DNA of 64,000 bases from Bordetella ansorpii (GCF_900078705.1 NZ_FKIF01000008.1:62001-126000); one strand, 5' to 3'; numbered from the stretch's first letter, positions 17,788 through 26,424 are shown. Translations and numbers: made by a program. Notes: generated by a model from the letters alone, not told the origin.

Positions 17788-18630
17788 ATGACAGACAAGG
17801 CCAAGACAGGGGAGCGCACCCGATACCAGCGCCTCGACATGCTCGGCGGGCTGGACATGCTGGAAGCGCGCTACCACCAGCAGCGGTTCTCCCGGCATGT
17901 CCACGAGACGTTCTGCATCGGCGTCATCGAGGAAGGTGCCCAACGCTTCTATCGCTCCGGTGCGGAGCACGTGGCACCGAAGGGCGACATCATCCTGGTC
18001 AATGCCGACGACGTGCATACCGGCAGCTCGGAAATGGAAGGTGGCTGGGCCTATCGGGCGATCTATCCCCATCCCGACCTGTTCTTTGCGATCTCCAGGG
18101 ACATGCAGAGCGCGGCGGGGACAATCCCCTGGTTTCCTGATGCGGTGCTGCACGACCCCGGCCTGGCGCAGCAACTGCGCATGACGTTCGACCTGCTTGC
18201 CCGTCCGGGGGACACGCTGCTCAAGGAAACACTACTGCTGTCGTCGCTGACCTGGCTGCGGCTGCGCCACGGCAAGACGCGCCGCCCGCCACGAGCCTTA
18301 CCCTGCGCGACGACGCAGATCGCCAATGTCAGGCAGCGGATGGACAGCAGCCCCGAGCATGACTTCTCCCTGGTCGAGCTGGCGGACATGGCCGGACTTA
18401 GCCCGTGGCACTTCTTGCGGCAGTTCAAGGCGGTGGCCGGCATTCCGCCGCACGTCTATATCGTCCAGGCGCGACTGCGCAAGGCCAAGGACATGCTGCT
18501 GCACGGCAGTCCCATCGCGGCGGTTTCGATGGCGTGCGGCTTCACCGACCAAAGCCATTTCAGCCGCCATTTCAAGAAGTCGCTGGGCGTGACGCCCGGC
18601 GAGTTCGTGCGCGGGATTTCACGCCAGTAG
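17788..18630 (+). CDS. AraC-family transcription regulator next to azlCD
   Basis: 280 residues from ATG 17788. An N-terminal cupin-type sensing domain (RYHQQRFSRHVHETFCIGVIEEG, then HTGSSEMEGGW) is followed by a C-terminal pair of HTH motifs (FSLVELADMAGLSPWHFLRQFK and PIAAVSMACGFTDQSHFSRHF). AraC proteins with this layout often control amino-acid export genes. The gene lies 94 bp upstream of azlC in the same direction, so it likely regulates azlCD. ATG 17788 is preferred for the GAAGGCGG upstream; ATG 17770 and a TTG at 17731 are alternatives. Confidence 0.85.
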   Translation: MTDKAKTGERTRYQRLDMLGGLDMLEARYHQQRFSRHVHETFCIGVIEEGAQRFYRSGAEHVAPKGDIILVNADDVHTGSSEMEGGWAYRAIYPHPDLFFAISRDMQSAAGTIPWFPDAVLHDPGLAQQLRMTFDLLARPGDTLLKETLLLSSLTWLRLRHGKTRRPPRALPCATTQIANVRQRMDSSPEHDFSLVELADMAGLSPWHFLRQFKAVAGIPPHVYIVQARLRKAKDMLLHGSPIAAVSMACGFTDQSHFSRHFKKSLGVTPGEFVRGISRQ

Positions 18631-18724
18631 GCTCGGCCTCGATACGGCAAGATCGTTCAAGACGCCATCGCCGCGCGCCACTAAAGTCCTCGGTCACTTT
18701 GTTTCAGACCTGACCAGGCAGACG

Positions 18725-19456
18725 ATGGACGATTCGGCCGCACCGCATACACCGCCCCTGCGCGCATCGCAGCGAAGGCAACAATTTCTCGAAGGCGCCG
18801 TGGAGATGCTGCCGCTGTGCCTGGCCGTGGTGCCCTGGGGCCTGTTGGCCGGCTCGATGGCCATCCAGTCCGGCCTGAGCGTGTGGCAGAGCGTCGGCAT
18901 GTCCGCCATCGTCTTCGCCGGCGCCGCGCAACTGGTGACGCTGGGTTTGCTGGTGTCGGGTGCCAATGTCCAGACGATCGTGATCTCGGTGTTCCTGATT
19001 ACGTCCCAGCACTTCATCTATGCCCTATCGCTGCGCGGCTTCGTCTCCCGCCTGCAAGCGCGTTACCGGCTGCCGATCGGCTTCCTGCTGACTGATGAAC
19101 TGTTCGCCCTGAGCAGCACCAAAGACAGCAAGCGTGGGCTATCCGTCAGCTACCTGCTGGGCGCGGGCCTGACCTTCTACGTCGGCTGGGTGGCGTTCAG
19201 CCTCGCGGGCATCGTCATGGCAGCGTCCATTCCCGATCTGGATCGCTACCACCTCGATTTTTCCATCATCGCCACCTTCGCCACCATCGTCGTGCCGATG
19301 GTCAAGGACAAGAGCACATTGTCGGGCATCGCCGTGTCGCTGCTGCTGTCCATGCTGCTTGCCTACGGCCATGTCGAGGGCGGCATCGTGATCGCGGGGC
19401 TGTGTGGCATGGCGTTCTCCGTCGCGATGGCCCGGATGACGCAGGTGCGGCCATGA
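18725..19456 (+). CDS. azlC: Branched-chain amino acid exporter, large subunit AzlC
   Basis: 243 residues with five to six hydrophobic segments. The family opening (EGAVEMLPLCLAVVPWGLLAGSMA) and GAAQLVTLGLL are characteristic of AzlC. With AzlD it forms an inner-membrane exporter for branched-chain amino acids or related compounds. Overlap with azlD (ATGA at 19453-19456) couples the two subunits. Substrate is inferred from the family. Confidence 0.9.
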   Translation: MDDSAAPHTPPLRASQRRQQFLEGAVEMLPLCLAVVPWGLLAGSMAIQSGLSVWQSVGMSAIVFAGAAQLVTLGLLVSGANVQTIVISVFLITSQHFIYALSLRGFVSRLQARYRLPIGFLLTDELFALSSTKDSKRGLSVSYLLGAGLTFYVGWVAFSLAGIVMAASIPDLDRYHLDFSIIATFATIVVPMVKDKSTLSGIAVSLLLSMLLAYGHVEGGIVIAGLCGMAFSVAMARMTQVRP

Positions 19457-19767
19457 GCTGGACGCTGCTACTGGCACTGGCCGCCATCGTGTTCGCCAAT
19501 CGCTACGTGTTCCTTGAACCGCGGCTGCCCGTGCGAATTCCGAAGCTGCTGCATGACGCCCTGAAATACTCGGCCCCATGCCTGCTGACGGCCATTTGCG
19601 GCCCCATCATCCTGATGGAGAACGGCGTGCTCCGCTCGTTTCCCGACAACCCCTACCTGTGGGGCAGCTTGTGCGCGGTCGTCATCGCCTTCTTCGTCAG
19701 GCAAATGATCGTTGCGGTGCTGGCGAGCTTGCTGGTGTTCTACGCGCTGGTTTTCGTGTTCGGCTGA
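19453..19767 (+). CDS. azlD: Branched-chain amino acid exporter, small subunit AzlD
   Basis: 104 residues with three to four hydrophobic helices and the AzlD pattern ANRYVFLEPRLPVRIPKLLHDALKYSAPCLLTA. It starts within the azlC stop. Its last 28 bp overlap the convergent LysR gene, which suggests that the two cassettes were joined by an end-to-end fusion. Confidence 0.88.
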   Translation: MSWTLLLALAAIVFANRYVFLEPRLPVRIPKLLHDALKYSAPCLLTAICGPIILMENGVLRSFPDNPYLWGSLCAVVIAFFVRQMIVAVLASLLVFYALVFVFG

Positions 19768-20756
19768 TCGGAGCTTTTGGCATTGGGCCATGACATGCCG
19801 GACTCCGGGTTTTCGTAGGGGACTGCCGGTTTGGCGAGTGTTGGCTCGCATCCCAGCCGCTCGGCCAGAAAGGCAATCAGCACCTTCAGCTTGGGCTGCA
19901 AATGACGGGTCGGTGGATACAGCAGCCAAGCCTGGCCGCTGTAATGCGTCTTGAACGTCCATTCCGGCAGCACCTGGACGATCAAGCCCTGCTGCAAGGC
20001 GTACCGAGCCGTGAAGTACGGCAGGCTGCCGATGCCGATGTGGTGCAGCACGGCATCGAGCCGCACCCCGGTGTGGTTGGCCGCGTAGCGCCCCTGCACC
20101 TGCACACTGACCGGCTTTCCCTCGCGCACGAACTTCCAGCGCGAATCGCCCGGTTCCTCGCCCAAGTAGATGCAGCTATGGCCTTTCAGGTCGTGCGGGT
20201 GCGCGGGCGTGCCATGCTCGGCCAGATAGCGCGGCGTGGCGCACAACATATGGTCGATCGGCAGCAAGGGCCGCCCCATCAGGCCCCGCGGTGGCTGGTC
20301 GGTGATGCGGATCGCCAAGTCGATCTGTTCGTCGATCAGGTCAAGGTGCCGGTCGTCCAGGCGGATCTGCACATCCACCTTGGGGTAGCGGGCCAGGAAC
20401 GCAGGCATGTGCGGATGCACCACAAAGCGGCCCACCGCCTTGGGCACGCTCAAGCGCACCAGGCCGTGCGGCTCGTCGTCGTGGCGGCCTGCGCCGGCCA
20501 GTACCGCCTGCGCCGCCTGCACCATCTCCAGGCAATGCGCGTGCGCCTCTCGGCCGCTTTCGCTCAGGCGCAGCTTGCGCGTGGTGCGCTGGAGCAGGCG
20601 CGTACCCAGCGCCTTCTCCAGCCGGGCCACGGCGCGGCTGGTGGCAGAGGGCGTGCTGCCAAGCTGGCGCGCCGCCTCCGAGAAACTGCCCGTTTCCACC
20701 ACCTTGGCGAACACCGCCATGTCTTCCATCAACGCCAGCTCTTTATTTGTGCTCAT
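19740..20756 (-). CDS. LysR-family regulator, divergent from PLP dehydratase
   Basis: 338 residues. The N-terminal winged HTH (MAVFAKVVETGSFSEAARQLGSTPSATSRAVARLE) is followed by a LysR substrate domain (about 95-300). The tail (about 305-338, after LAERLGCEP) is unusual and is the part that overlaps azlD, so the original stop may have been lost. Divergent arrangement with the dehydratase/exporter pair at 20859 makes it the likely regulator of those genes. Confidence 0.87.
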   Translation of the reverse strand: MSTNKELALMEDMAVFAKVVETGSFSEAARQLGSTPSATSRAVARLEKALGTRLLQRTTRKLRLSESGREAHAHCLEMVQAAQAVLAGAGRHDDEPHGLVRLSVPKAVGRFVVHPHMPAFLARYPKVDVQIRLDDRHLDLIDEQIDLAIRITDQPPRGLMGRPLLPIDHMLCATPRYLAEHGTPAHPHDLKGHSCIYLGEEPGDSRWKFVREGKPVSVQVQGRYAANHTGVRLDAVLHHIGIGSLPYFTARYALQQGLIVQVLPEWTFKTHYSGQAWLLYPPTRHLQPKLKVLIAFLAERLGCEPTLAKPAVPYENPESGMSWPNAKSSDQPNTKTSA

Positions 20757-20766
20757 AGCGCAAATA

Positions 20767-20781
20767 TTCTTTGAATAAGAA
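20767..20781. promoter_or_regulatory. Candidate LysR-type binding site
   Basis: TTCTT-TGAAT-AAGAA is a 15-bp interrupted palindrome with the T-N11-A pattern. It lies 10 bp from the lysR start and about 80 bp before the dehydratase start, in an AT-rich divergent promoter region. Confidence 0.5.
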
Positions 20782-20858
20782 ATGGATTATCGCATTCATG
20801 ATTATTTCGTACACTGAAAACCACGCTTCCATTTCCCGTTTTTCCGTCCCGGTTCCCC

Positions 20859-21812
20859 ATGCCTTTGCACCTCGAAACCCCCTTGATCGAATCCGATCCG
20901 CTGAGCCTGGCTGCCCGGCGGCGCGTCTGGCTCAAGCTCGATAACTTGCAGCCGCCTGGCTCGTTCAAGATTCGCGGTATCGGGCTGGCCTGCGAGGCGC
21001 ACGCGCGCGCTGGCAAGCGCCGCTTCGTGTCCTCATCGGGTGGCAATGCAGGCATTGCCGTGGCCTATGCGGGGCGTCGCCTGTCCATTCCTGTCGTCGT
21101 GGTCGTGCCGGAAACCACCACTGAGCGCGCCCGTGCGCTGATTCAGGCGCAAGGCGCGCAACTGGTCGTGCATGGCGCGGCCTGGCACGAAGCCAATGCG
21201 ATGGCGCAATCCATGCTGGGCGAAGACGATGCCTTCCTGCATCCCTTCGACGATCCGCTGCTCTGGCAAGGGCATGCCACCTTGATCGACGAAGTGGCCG
21301 CCGCCGCTATCAAGCCCGATGCCGTCGTGCTGTCGGTGGGCGGTGGCGGCCTGTTCTGCGGCGTGGTCGAAGGCTTGCGGCGCAACGGCTGGCAGGATGT
21401 GCCCGTCATCGCGGCCGAAACGGACGGGGCCGATGCGCTGGCACGCTCGCTGGCGACGGGGGATCGCATCGCGTTGGATGCCATCACCAGCATCGCCACG
21501 TCGCTGGGCGCGCGCCAGGTGTGCGAACAGGCGTTCGCGCTGGCCCGCCAGCATCCCGTGCGCCCCGTGGTTGTCAGTGACCAGGCTGCCGTGCAGGCAT
21601 GCGAGCGGTTTCTCGACGACCACCGGCTACTGGTGGAGCCTGCGTGCGGCGCCAGCCTGGCCGTGGCCTACGGCCAAGCCAGCGCACTGGCGGATTTCGA
21701 GAACGTGCTGGTGGTGGTGTGTGGCGGCGTGACGGCCACCGCCGAACAGCTACGCCGGTGGCGCGGCACATTCGACACGATGGAAGCGGCGCGGGAAGAC
21801 GCGCGCCGATGA
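20859..21812 (+). CDS. PLP-dependent serine/threonine dehydratase family enzyme
   Basis: 317 residues. This fold-type II PLP enzyme has a Schiff-base Lys in PGSFKIRG (K37), a phosphate loop SSGGNAG (58-64), glycine loop SVGGGG (158-163) and C-terminal VCGGVTA. The family deaminates L-serine or L-threonine to a 2-oxo acid and ammonia. Here it is coupled by ATGA to a LysO-type exporter, so the pair probably removes an amino acid by breakdown and export. The regulatory ACT domain of biosynthetic IlvA is absent, which suggests a catabolic role. The exact substrate is unknown. Confidence 0.87.
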   Translation: MPLHLETPLIESDPLSLAARRRVWLKLDNLQPPGSFKIRGIGLACEAHARAGKRRFVSSSGGNAGIAVAYAGRRLSIPVVVVVPETTTERARALIQAQGAQLVVHGAAWHEANAMAQSMLGEDDAFLHPFDDPLLWQGHATLIDEVAAAAIKPDAVVLSVGGGGLFCGVVEGLRRNGWQDVPVIAAETDGADALARSLATGDRIALDAITSIATSLGARQVCEQAFALARQHPVRPVVVSDQAAVQACERFLDDHRLLVEPACGASLAVAYGQASALADFENVLVVVCGGVTATAEQLRRWRGTFDTMEAAREDARR

Positions 21813-22726
21813 CGATCCTTGCCTCTCTTGCCCCTATTCTGGGCGCGCTGATGGTCGGCTGGATCGCCGGTCGCGTCATTCCCCAGTCCTGGCGGGCCGG
21901 GTCGATCCGGCTTATCGGCCCGCTGGTCTGGCTGCTGCTGTTCCTGATCGGGATGGAGTTTGGCGAGGTGGTTTCCTCGGCGCAGACGTTGGGGGCCGCG
22001 CTTTACAAGGCCGGCGTGTTTGCCTTGCTCACGACGCTCATCCCATGCCTGCTGATCGGCGCCTTGCTGCGACGAAACAGGCGCAAGGCCATGCCTGTCG
22101 CAAAGGGCGAGAGAATCGCCCAGCTCTGGCAGCCCCTGAAGGAATGCGCCATCGCGTTGCTCATGGTGGCGCTGGGCGGACTGTCGTTCGTGCTGATGCA
22201 CAAGGCCGGCGCGGAATCCATTCCGCTGCCATTGAGCTGGTCGTTCCTGTTGCTGCTGATCGCGCTGGTCGGTATCGACCTCGCGCAATTGCGGCTGGAT
22301 GCCAGTTGGCGGTCGCCATACGCCCTGGCAATCCCGCTGCTGGTCGTGGCGGGGTCGTTGCTGGGTGCCTGTGGCGCAGCCTGGCTCACGGGCGAAGCCT
22401 TGAGCGTGTCATTGGCCCTGTCTTCCGGCTTCGGCTGGTTCACCCTCTCCAGCGTCATGATCGGCAACGTACTTGGCCAGGACTATGGAACGGTGGCGCT
22501 GATGACCGATCTTCTGCGCGAGCTGCTGGCCATCGCCATCCTCTACCTGATGGGAACGCGCCATCCGTTTGCCGCAGTCGGCAGCGCCGGCGCCACGGCG
22601 CTGGATTCCACGCTGCCTATCGTCAAGCAAGCCTGCGCCACGGAGATCGTTCCCCTGGCGCTCGTCAGCGGATTCGTACTGACCGTTCTGGCCCCGGTGC
22701 TCATGGCGTCATTCCTGGCGCGATGA
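21809..22726 (+). CDS. lysO: LysO family amino-acid exporter
   Basis: 305 residues, about eight hydrophobic helices. Family motifs are GMEFG near residue 50 and GFGWFTLSSVMIGNVLGQDYG near 210-230, with a C-terminal hydrophobic pair. E. coli LysO (YbjE, 299 residues) exports L-lysine and thialysine. It is translationally coupled to the PLP dehydratase. Lysine as substrate is taken from the family and is not proven; coupling to a dehydratase suggests a wider or different spectrum. Confidence 0.82.
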   Translation: MTILASLAPILGALMVGWIAGRVIPQSWRAGSIRLIGPLVWLLLFLIGMEFGEVVSSAQTLGAALYKAGVFALLTTLIPCLLIGALLRRNRRKAMPVAKGERIAQLWQPLKECAIALLMVALGGLSFVLMHKAGAESIPLPLSWSFLLLLIALVGIDLAQLRLDASWRSPYALAIPLLVVAGSLLGACGAAWLTGEALSVSLALSSGFGWFTLSSVMIGNVLGQDYGTVALMTDLLRELLAIAILYLMGTRHPFAAVGSAGATALDSTLPIVKQACATEIVPLALVSGFVLTVLAPVLMASFLAR

Positions 22727-22748
22727 AGCATTGCACAGCGCAGAGCAT

Positions 22749-23012
22749 TCAGAATTTCGGCGGTGTTTCCGATGGCGTGTAGGGTGTCTTGCCATCGCCA
22801 TAGAACCGCTTGCGCGTGGCCTCGGCCACACGGTTGCAGAGCACGTCTCCCAGCGTCGCGCGGTCGGTCTTGCATTGCTGGCGCAGTTCCTTCAGCCGCG
22901 CTGGATCGGCGGCCAATTCGTCCACGGTCGGCACGTTGGCCGGCTTGGGCGTCTCGGATTGGCCGCAGGCCGTGAGCGCGGCGATCAACAGCAATGGGGC
23001 AATGCGTTTCAT
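22749..23012 (-). CDS. Second EexN-type entry-exclusion lipoprotein
   Basis: 87 residues. A signal peptide with lipobox LTACG is followed by the compact EexN pattern PTVDELAADPARLKELRQQC, then LCNRVAEATRKRFYGDG and YTPSETPPKF. It is a closer match to the EexN family than the trbK-position gene at 9659. Its ATG overlaps the stop of a LysR gene, which forms a LysR-EexN unit that I recall near traG in related ICEs. It probably blocks entry of other elements. Confidence 0.8.
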   Translation of the reverse strand: MKRIAPLLLIAALTACGQSETPKPANVPTVDELAADPARLKELRQQCKTDRATLGDVLCNRVAEATRKRFYGDGKTPYTPSETPPKF

Positions 23013-23953
23013 GGCGGGTTGTCCTCCTGGGGATCAGGTTCAGGTGGCGGCGCGGGCCTCGCGCCTTCAGGCAGGTCGATGGCCTGCACCCGTTCGATGA
23101 AGCGGGCGAGCGTTTCCGAAGGCTCGCCTTCCGGGCGCAGCAGGTAGGTCGTCAGCAGGGGCGAGCGCCCAGCCAGGGGCCGGGCCACCACACCAGATTC
23201 CTGGCTTGCCGCGATATGTGGCGCACCGGCCAGGCCCAGGGCGAAGCCGGCTGATACGACCACCATCATCAGCTCGAACGAGGCGACGCGCTCGGCGATC
23301 AGGGGTTCCCGGTCGGCATGGCGCAGCAACCGATCGACCTGGCGCGCATGGCCCTCGCAGGCCATCGGGTCGCACAACACCAGTGGAAATTGCAGCACTT
23401 CATCCAGTGGAATCCGCTTGTGCTTGAGCAAATGATGGCGCGCCGGCACTGCCACCATCAGCGGATCGTTCCAGACCGCTTCGGCGGCGATACCGTCGCC
23501 CACTTCGTCCGACTGTGCAAAGCCCACGTCGTACAGATCGTCTTGCAGCCCTTTGATCTGCTGTGCCAGCGGTACTTGGAACAACCGAATATCGACCTCG
23601 GGTTCCTCCTGTCGGCAAAGCGCGAGCAAGGCCGGCAGGCGTGACGGCGTGATGCCATCGGACAGTGCAATGCGCAACTGTCCGTGGAAACCATTGGCTG
23701 CCGCCTTCACGCTGTCGCGTGCCTGCTGCAAGGCAGAGAACACGCGCGGCACATGCTCCAGAAACAGCTTACCCGCTCGCGTCAGGCGCGTGCTGCGGCT
23801 GGTGCGGACGAACAACTGTTCGCCCAGGTCTTCTTCCAGTTCCTTGATGGTGCGCGACAGCGGCGACTGCTCCATGTGTAGCTTCTCCGCCGCGCGTGCG
23901 AAGTGGAGTTCTTCGGCAACGGCCAGGAAGCAACGAAGATGCCGGAGTTCCAT
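23009..23953 (-). CDS. LysR-family regulator coupled to eexN (TraR-like position)
   Basis: 314 residues. Winged HTH MELRHLRCFLAVAEELHFARAAEKLHMEQSPLSRTIKEL, followed by a full substrate-binding domain to about residue 290 and a Pro-rich tail. The Tn4371 core includes a LysR-type gene called traR in this zone; position and coupling to eexN make this the candidate, but that name is not certain. It starts 16 bp after the MFS gene stop. A broken relative of its N-terminus is at 26331-26424. Confidence 0.85.
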   Translation of the reverse strand: MELRHLRCFLAVAEELHFARAAEKLHMEQSPLSRTIKELEEDLGEQLFVRTSRSTRLTRAGKLFLEHVPRVFSALQQARDSVKAAANGFHGQLRIALSDGITPSRLPALLALCRQEEPEVDIRLFQVPLAQQIKGLQDDLYDVGFAQSDEVGDGIAAEAVWNDPLMVAVPARHHLLKHKRIPLDEVLQFPLVLCDPMACEGHARQVDRLLRHADREPLIAERVASFELMMVVVSAGFALGLAGAPHIAASQESGVVARPLAGRSPLLTTYLLRPEGEPSETLARFIERVQAIDLPEGARPAPPPEPDPQEDNPP

Positions 23954-23969
23954 CGCGCACCTTCCCCTG

Positions 23970-25424
23970 TCAGCCTGCCGACCGTTGTGTTCTTGCCAGC
24001 ATCAGCAACAGGATGCAGATCAGCAGAGCGGCACCGAGGTTGTAGAGCATTCCCACGACGAAGGCGGAAGCGTATTGGCCTGCTTGCGCCGCTGCGCCAT
24101 CGCCTGCGGCCAGCGCCGCACCGAACAGGATGCCGACCACGGCCACGCCCAGCGCGGCGCCGACCTGCTGCACGGTCGAGATCACGCCCGAAGCCATGCC
24201 AGCCTGCGCTTCATCGACAAAGCCCAGCACCAGGTTCAGCAGCGGCGTCATGATGAAGCCTTGGCCGGCACCGACCACGACCAGAACGGGGATCAGCCGC
24301 ATGGGCACCAGTTCCGCGCCCGCGGCTTGCACCTGGGCGATCAGCAGGCCGATCGAAGCGGCATAGACCAGCGCCCCGCTGACGATGGCGGCGGCTCCCC
24401 AGCGGGCAACCAGCCGAGGCGCCGCTAGCGATGCCGCGACGAAGCCCACACTGCACGGTGCGAAGATGCTGCCCGCCACGAAGGGATCGAGGCCCAGCCC
24501 CGTCTGCACCAGCAGCGCGAAGCACAAGAAGAACGAACTGGATGTGGAATAGACCAGCAGCACCAGCACCGCGCCCAGCGCGAAACGGCGCTGCGCCAGC
24601 AGGCGCATGTCCACCAGCGGCAAACCACCGGCAATCCGCCGCTGCTCCTGCTGCCGGTAGAACAGCATGAGCAGCGCCGTCGCCACGCCCAGCGACCCCA
24701 GGCTCCAGGCCGGCCAGCCTTGGCCCGGCCCCTCGATCAGCGGCACCAGCAGCAACGCCAGCCCGGCGCTGACCAGTGCCACGCCCGTCCAGTCCAGGGC
24801 CGGGCGCTGCGGCGCGCGCGACTCGGGAATGCACCGTGCGGCGGCGATGGCGAACAGCCCGATGGGCACGTTGATGAGGAAGATGCTGCGCCAGCCCAGC
24901 CCAAACAGGTCGGCATGAACCAGCCAGCCGCCCAGCACCTGCCCGGCGATCGCGGCCAGGCCCAGCGTCATGCCCAGCAGGCCGAAGGCACGGCGGCTGT
25001 CGTCGCCGTCGAAGTTGACGCGGATGGACGCATAGACCTGCGGGAACAGCAAGGCGGCCGTCAACCCCTGCAACACCCTGGCACTGATCAGGAACCCGGC
25101 ATTGGGCGCCAGCCCGCACAAGGCCGAGGCCACGGTGAAGCCCGCCATGCCGACGACGAACAGCCGGCGACGGCCGAACAGGTCGCCCAGCCGCCCGCCG
25201 GTAATCAGCAGCACACCAAAGGCCAGCTCGTAGCCGGCCACGATGAAACCGATCTGCGCGAAGCTCGCGCCCAGCCCGGCCTGCATGCTGGGGATGGCGA
25301 CATTGACCACGAACAGGTCGAAGATCGTGACGAAACCGGCCAGCAGCAGCACGGACAAACCGAGCCACGGCGGGCCACTGACGGCGCGCATGGGCGGCGT
25401 CGAAAGGCAGGGATTTGAGTTCAT
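23970..25424 (-). CDS. MFS drug efflux transporter, DHA2 (14-TM) type
   Basis: 484 residues with about 14 hydrophobic helices. The DHA2 signatures are DLFVVNVAIPSMQ in TM1, GGRLGDLFGRRR in the 2-3 loop and GQVLGGWLV in TM5. These proton antiporters expel drugs or toxic metabolites at the inner membrane. ATG 25424 is chosen; ATG 25391 is possible because neither has a strong ribosome site. It is divergent from the XRE/MmyB-type regulator at 25522, the likely controller, and followed by lysR-eexN. Confidence 0.88.
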   Translation of the reverse strand: MNSNPCLSTPPMRAVSGPPWLGLSVLLLAGFVTIFDLFVVNVAIPSMQAGLGASFAQIGFIVAGYELAFGVLLITGGRLGDLFGRRRLFVVGMAGFTVASALCGLAPNAGFLISARVLQGLTAALLFPQVYASIRVNFDGDDSRRAFGLLGMTLGLAAIAGQVLGGWLVHADLFGLGWRSIFLINVPIGLFAIAAARCIPESRAPQRPALDWTGVALVSAGLALLLVPLIEGPGQGWPAWSLGSLGVATALLMLFYRQQEQRRIAGGLPLVDMRLLAQRRFALGAVLVLLVYSTSSSFFLCFALLVQTGLGLDPFVAGSIFAPCSVGFVAASLAAPRLVARWGAAAIVSGALVYAASIGLLIAQVQAAGAELVPMRLIPVLVVVGAGQGFIMTPLLNLVLGFVDEAQAGMASGVISTVQQVGAALGVAVVGILFGAALAAGDGAAAQAGQYASAFVVGMLYNLGAALLICILLLMLARTQRSAG

Positions 25425-25521
25425 CTTGCGTATCCAGGGTAAAGACGCGATCATTCTCAAATCCTTTTTAAGCAATTACAATTTAACTGTTTATGCTATT
25501 ACTAAAAACAATGAGGTAGCG

Positions 25522-26322
25522 ATGCGAACCCTGGAACGAACGCGCTCCGATCTGGCGGCTTTCCTGCGCGCGCACCGCGAACGCCTGTCGCCGGCCGACG
25601 TAGGGTTGCCCAGCGGTGGCCGCCGCCGCACGCCAGGACTGCGGCGCGAGGAAGTCGCCGCGCTCGCTGGTGTCGGCTTGACCTGGTACACATGGCTGGA
25701 ACAGGGGCGCGATATTGGTGTTTCGGCCACCTTTCTGGACAACCTGGCGCGAGTGCTGAAACTGGATGCCGCCGAGCGGCGGCACCTGTTCCTGCTGGCG
25801 CACGAGAGGCCACCGGCCGAGCCGGGAAAAACATGGTGCGTGCTGCCGCCGCTGGTGCGGCGCTTGATGCACGACCTGCCGCACCCGGCCTTCGTGCTCA
25901 ACCTGCGCTGGGACGTGCTGGGCTTCAATGCGCCTGCCGATCAGATTTTCGGCTTCGGCGCGCACGCGCCCGAGCGGCGCAATCTGCTCTGGCTGCTGTT
26001 CACCGATCCCGCCCTGCACGAGCGCGTGGACGCCTGGGAAGAACAAGCTCCGCTGATGCTGTCCAGCTTCCGACGCGACTTTGCCCGCGCCACGCAGGAA
26101 GCGGACATTCACGAACTGGTGGACGAACTGGAACGGGTTTCGCCCGAGTTCAAGACATGGTGGCGGCAGCACGACGTTCATGCGGCCTGCAATGGCGTTC
26201 GCAAGCTGCTGATCGACGGCAAGCCCGAGCCGTTCGAGCACACCTCGCTGACCGTCGATGAAGACCGGCACCTGCGGCTGGTGGTTTATGCGCGCCAGGA
26301 GACTGCCGCGCATAGCCCGTAG
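25522..26322 (+). CDS. XRE/MmyB-type regulator with ligand domain
   Basis: 266 residues. The N-terminal XRE HTH (GLRREEVAALAGVGLTWYTWLEQGRDI, about residues 32-70) and C-terminal MmyB-like ligand domain (LNLRWDVLGFNAPADQIFG to LVVYARQE) match the MmyB family, whose ligand domains can bind fatty acids. GAGGT lies just upstream of ATG 25522. The promoter region to 25424 is AT-rich (AAGCAATTACAATTTAACTG), unlike its surroundings. Probable repressor of the DHA2 pump. Confidence 0.87.
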   Translation: MRTLERTRSDLAAFLRAHRERLSPADVGLPSGGRRRTPGLRREEVAALAGVGLTWYTWLEQGRDIGVSATFLDNLARVLKLDAAERRHLFLLAHERPPAEPGKTWCVLPPLVRRLMHDLPHPAFVLNLRWDVLGFNAPADQIFGFGAHAPERRNLLWLLFTDPALHERVDAWEEQAPLMLSSFRRDFARATQEADIHELVDELERVSPEFKTWWRQHDVHAACNGVRKLLIDGKPEPFEHTSLTVDEDRHLRLVVYARQETAAHSP

Positions 26323-26330
26323 TCGGAACC

Positions 26331-26424
26331 GTGACGACTGCTCGATGTGCAACGCTTCGGGGATGCGGGCGAAGTGCGGTTCTTCAACCACGACCAGAAA
26401 AGAGCGTAGATGCCGAAGCGCCAT
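26331..26424 (-). pseudogene. Remnant of a LysR gene N-terminus
   Basis: Reading on the minus strand from ATG 26424 gives MALRHLRSFLVVVEEPHFAR and then IPEALHIEQSS, a clear LysR start. It loses similarity just as the convergent MmyB-type gene begins. About 30 residues survive. DNA and protein resemble the start of the LysR at 23953, so an ancestral LysR copy was cut by a rearrangement at this point. Confidence 0.75.
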
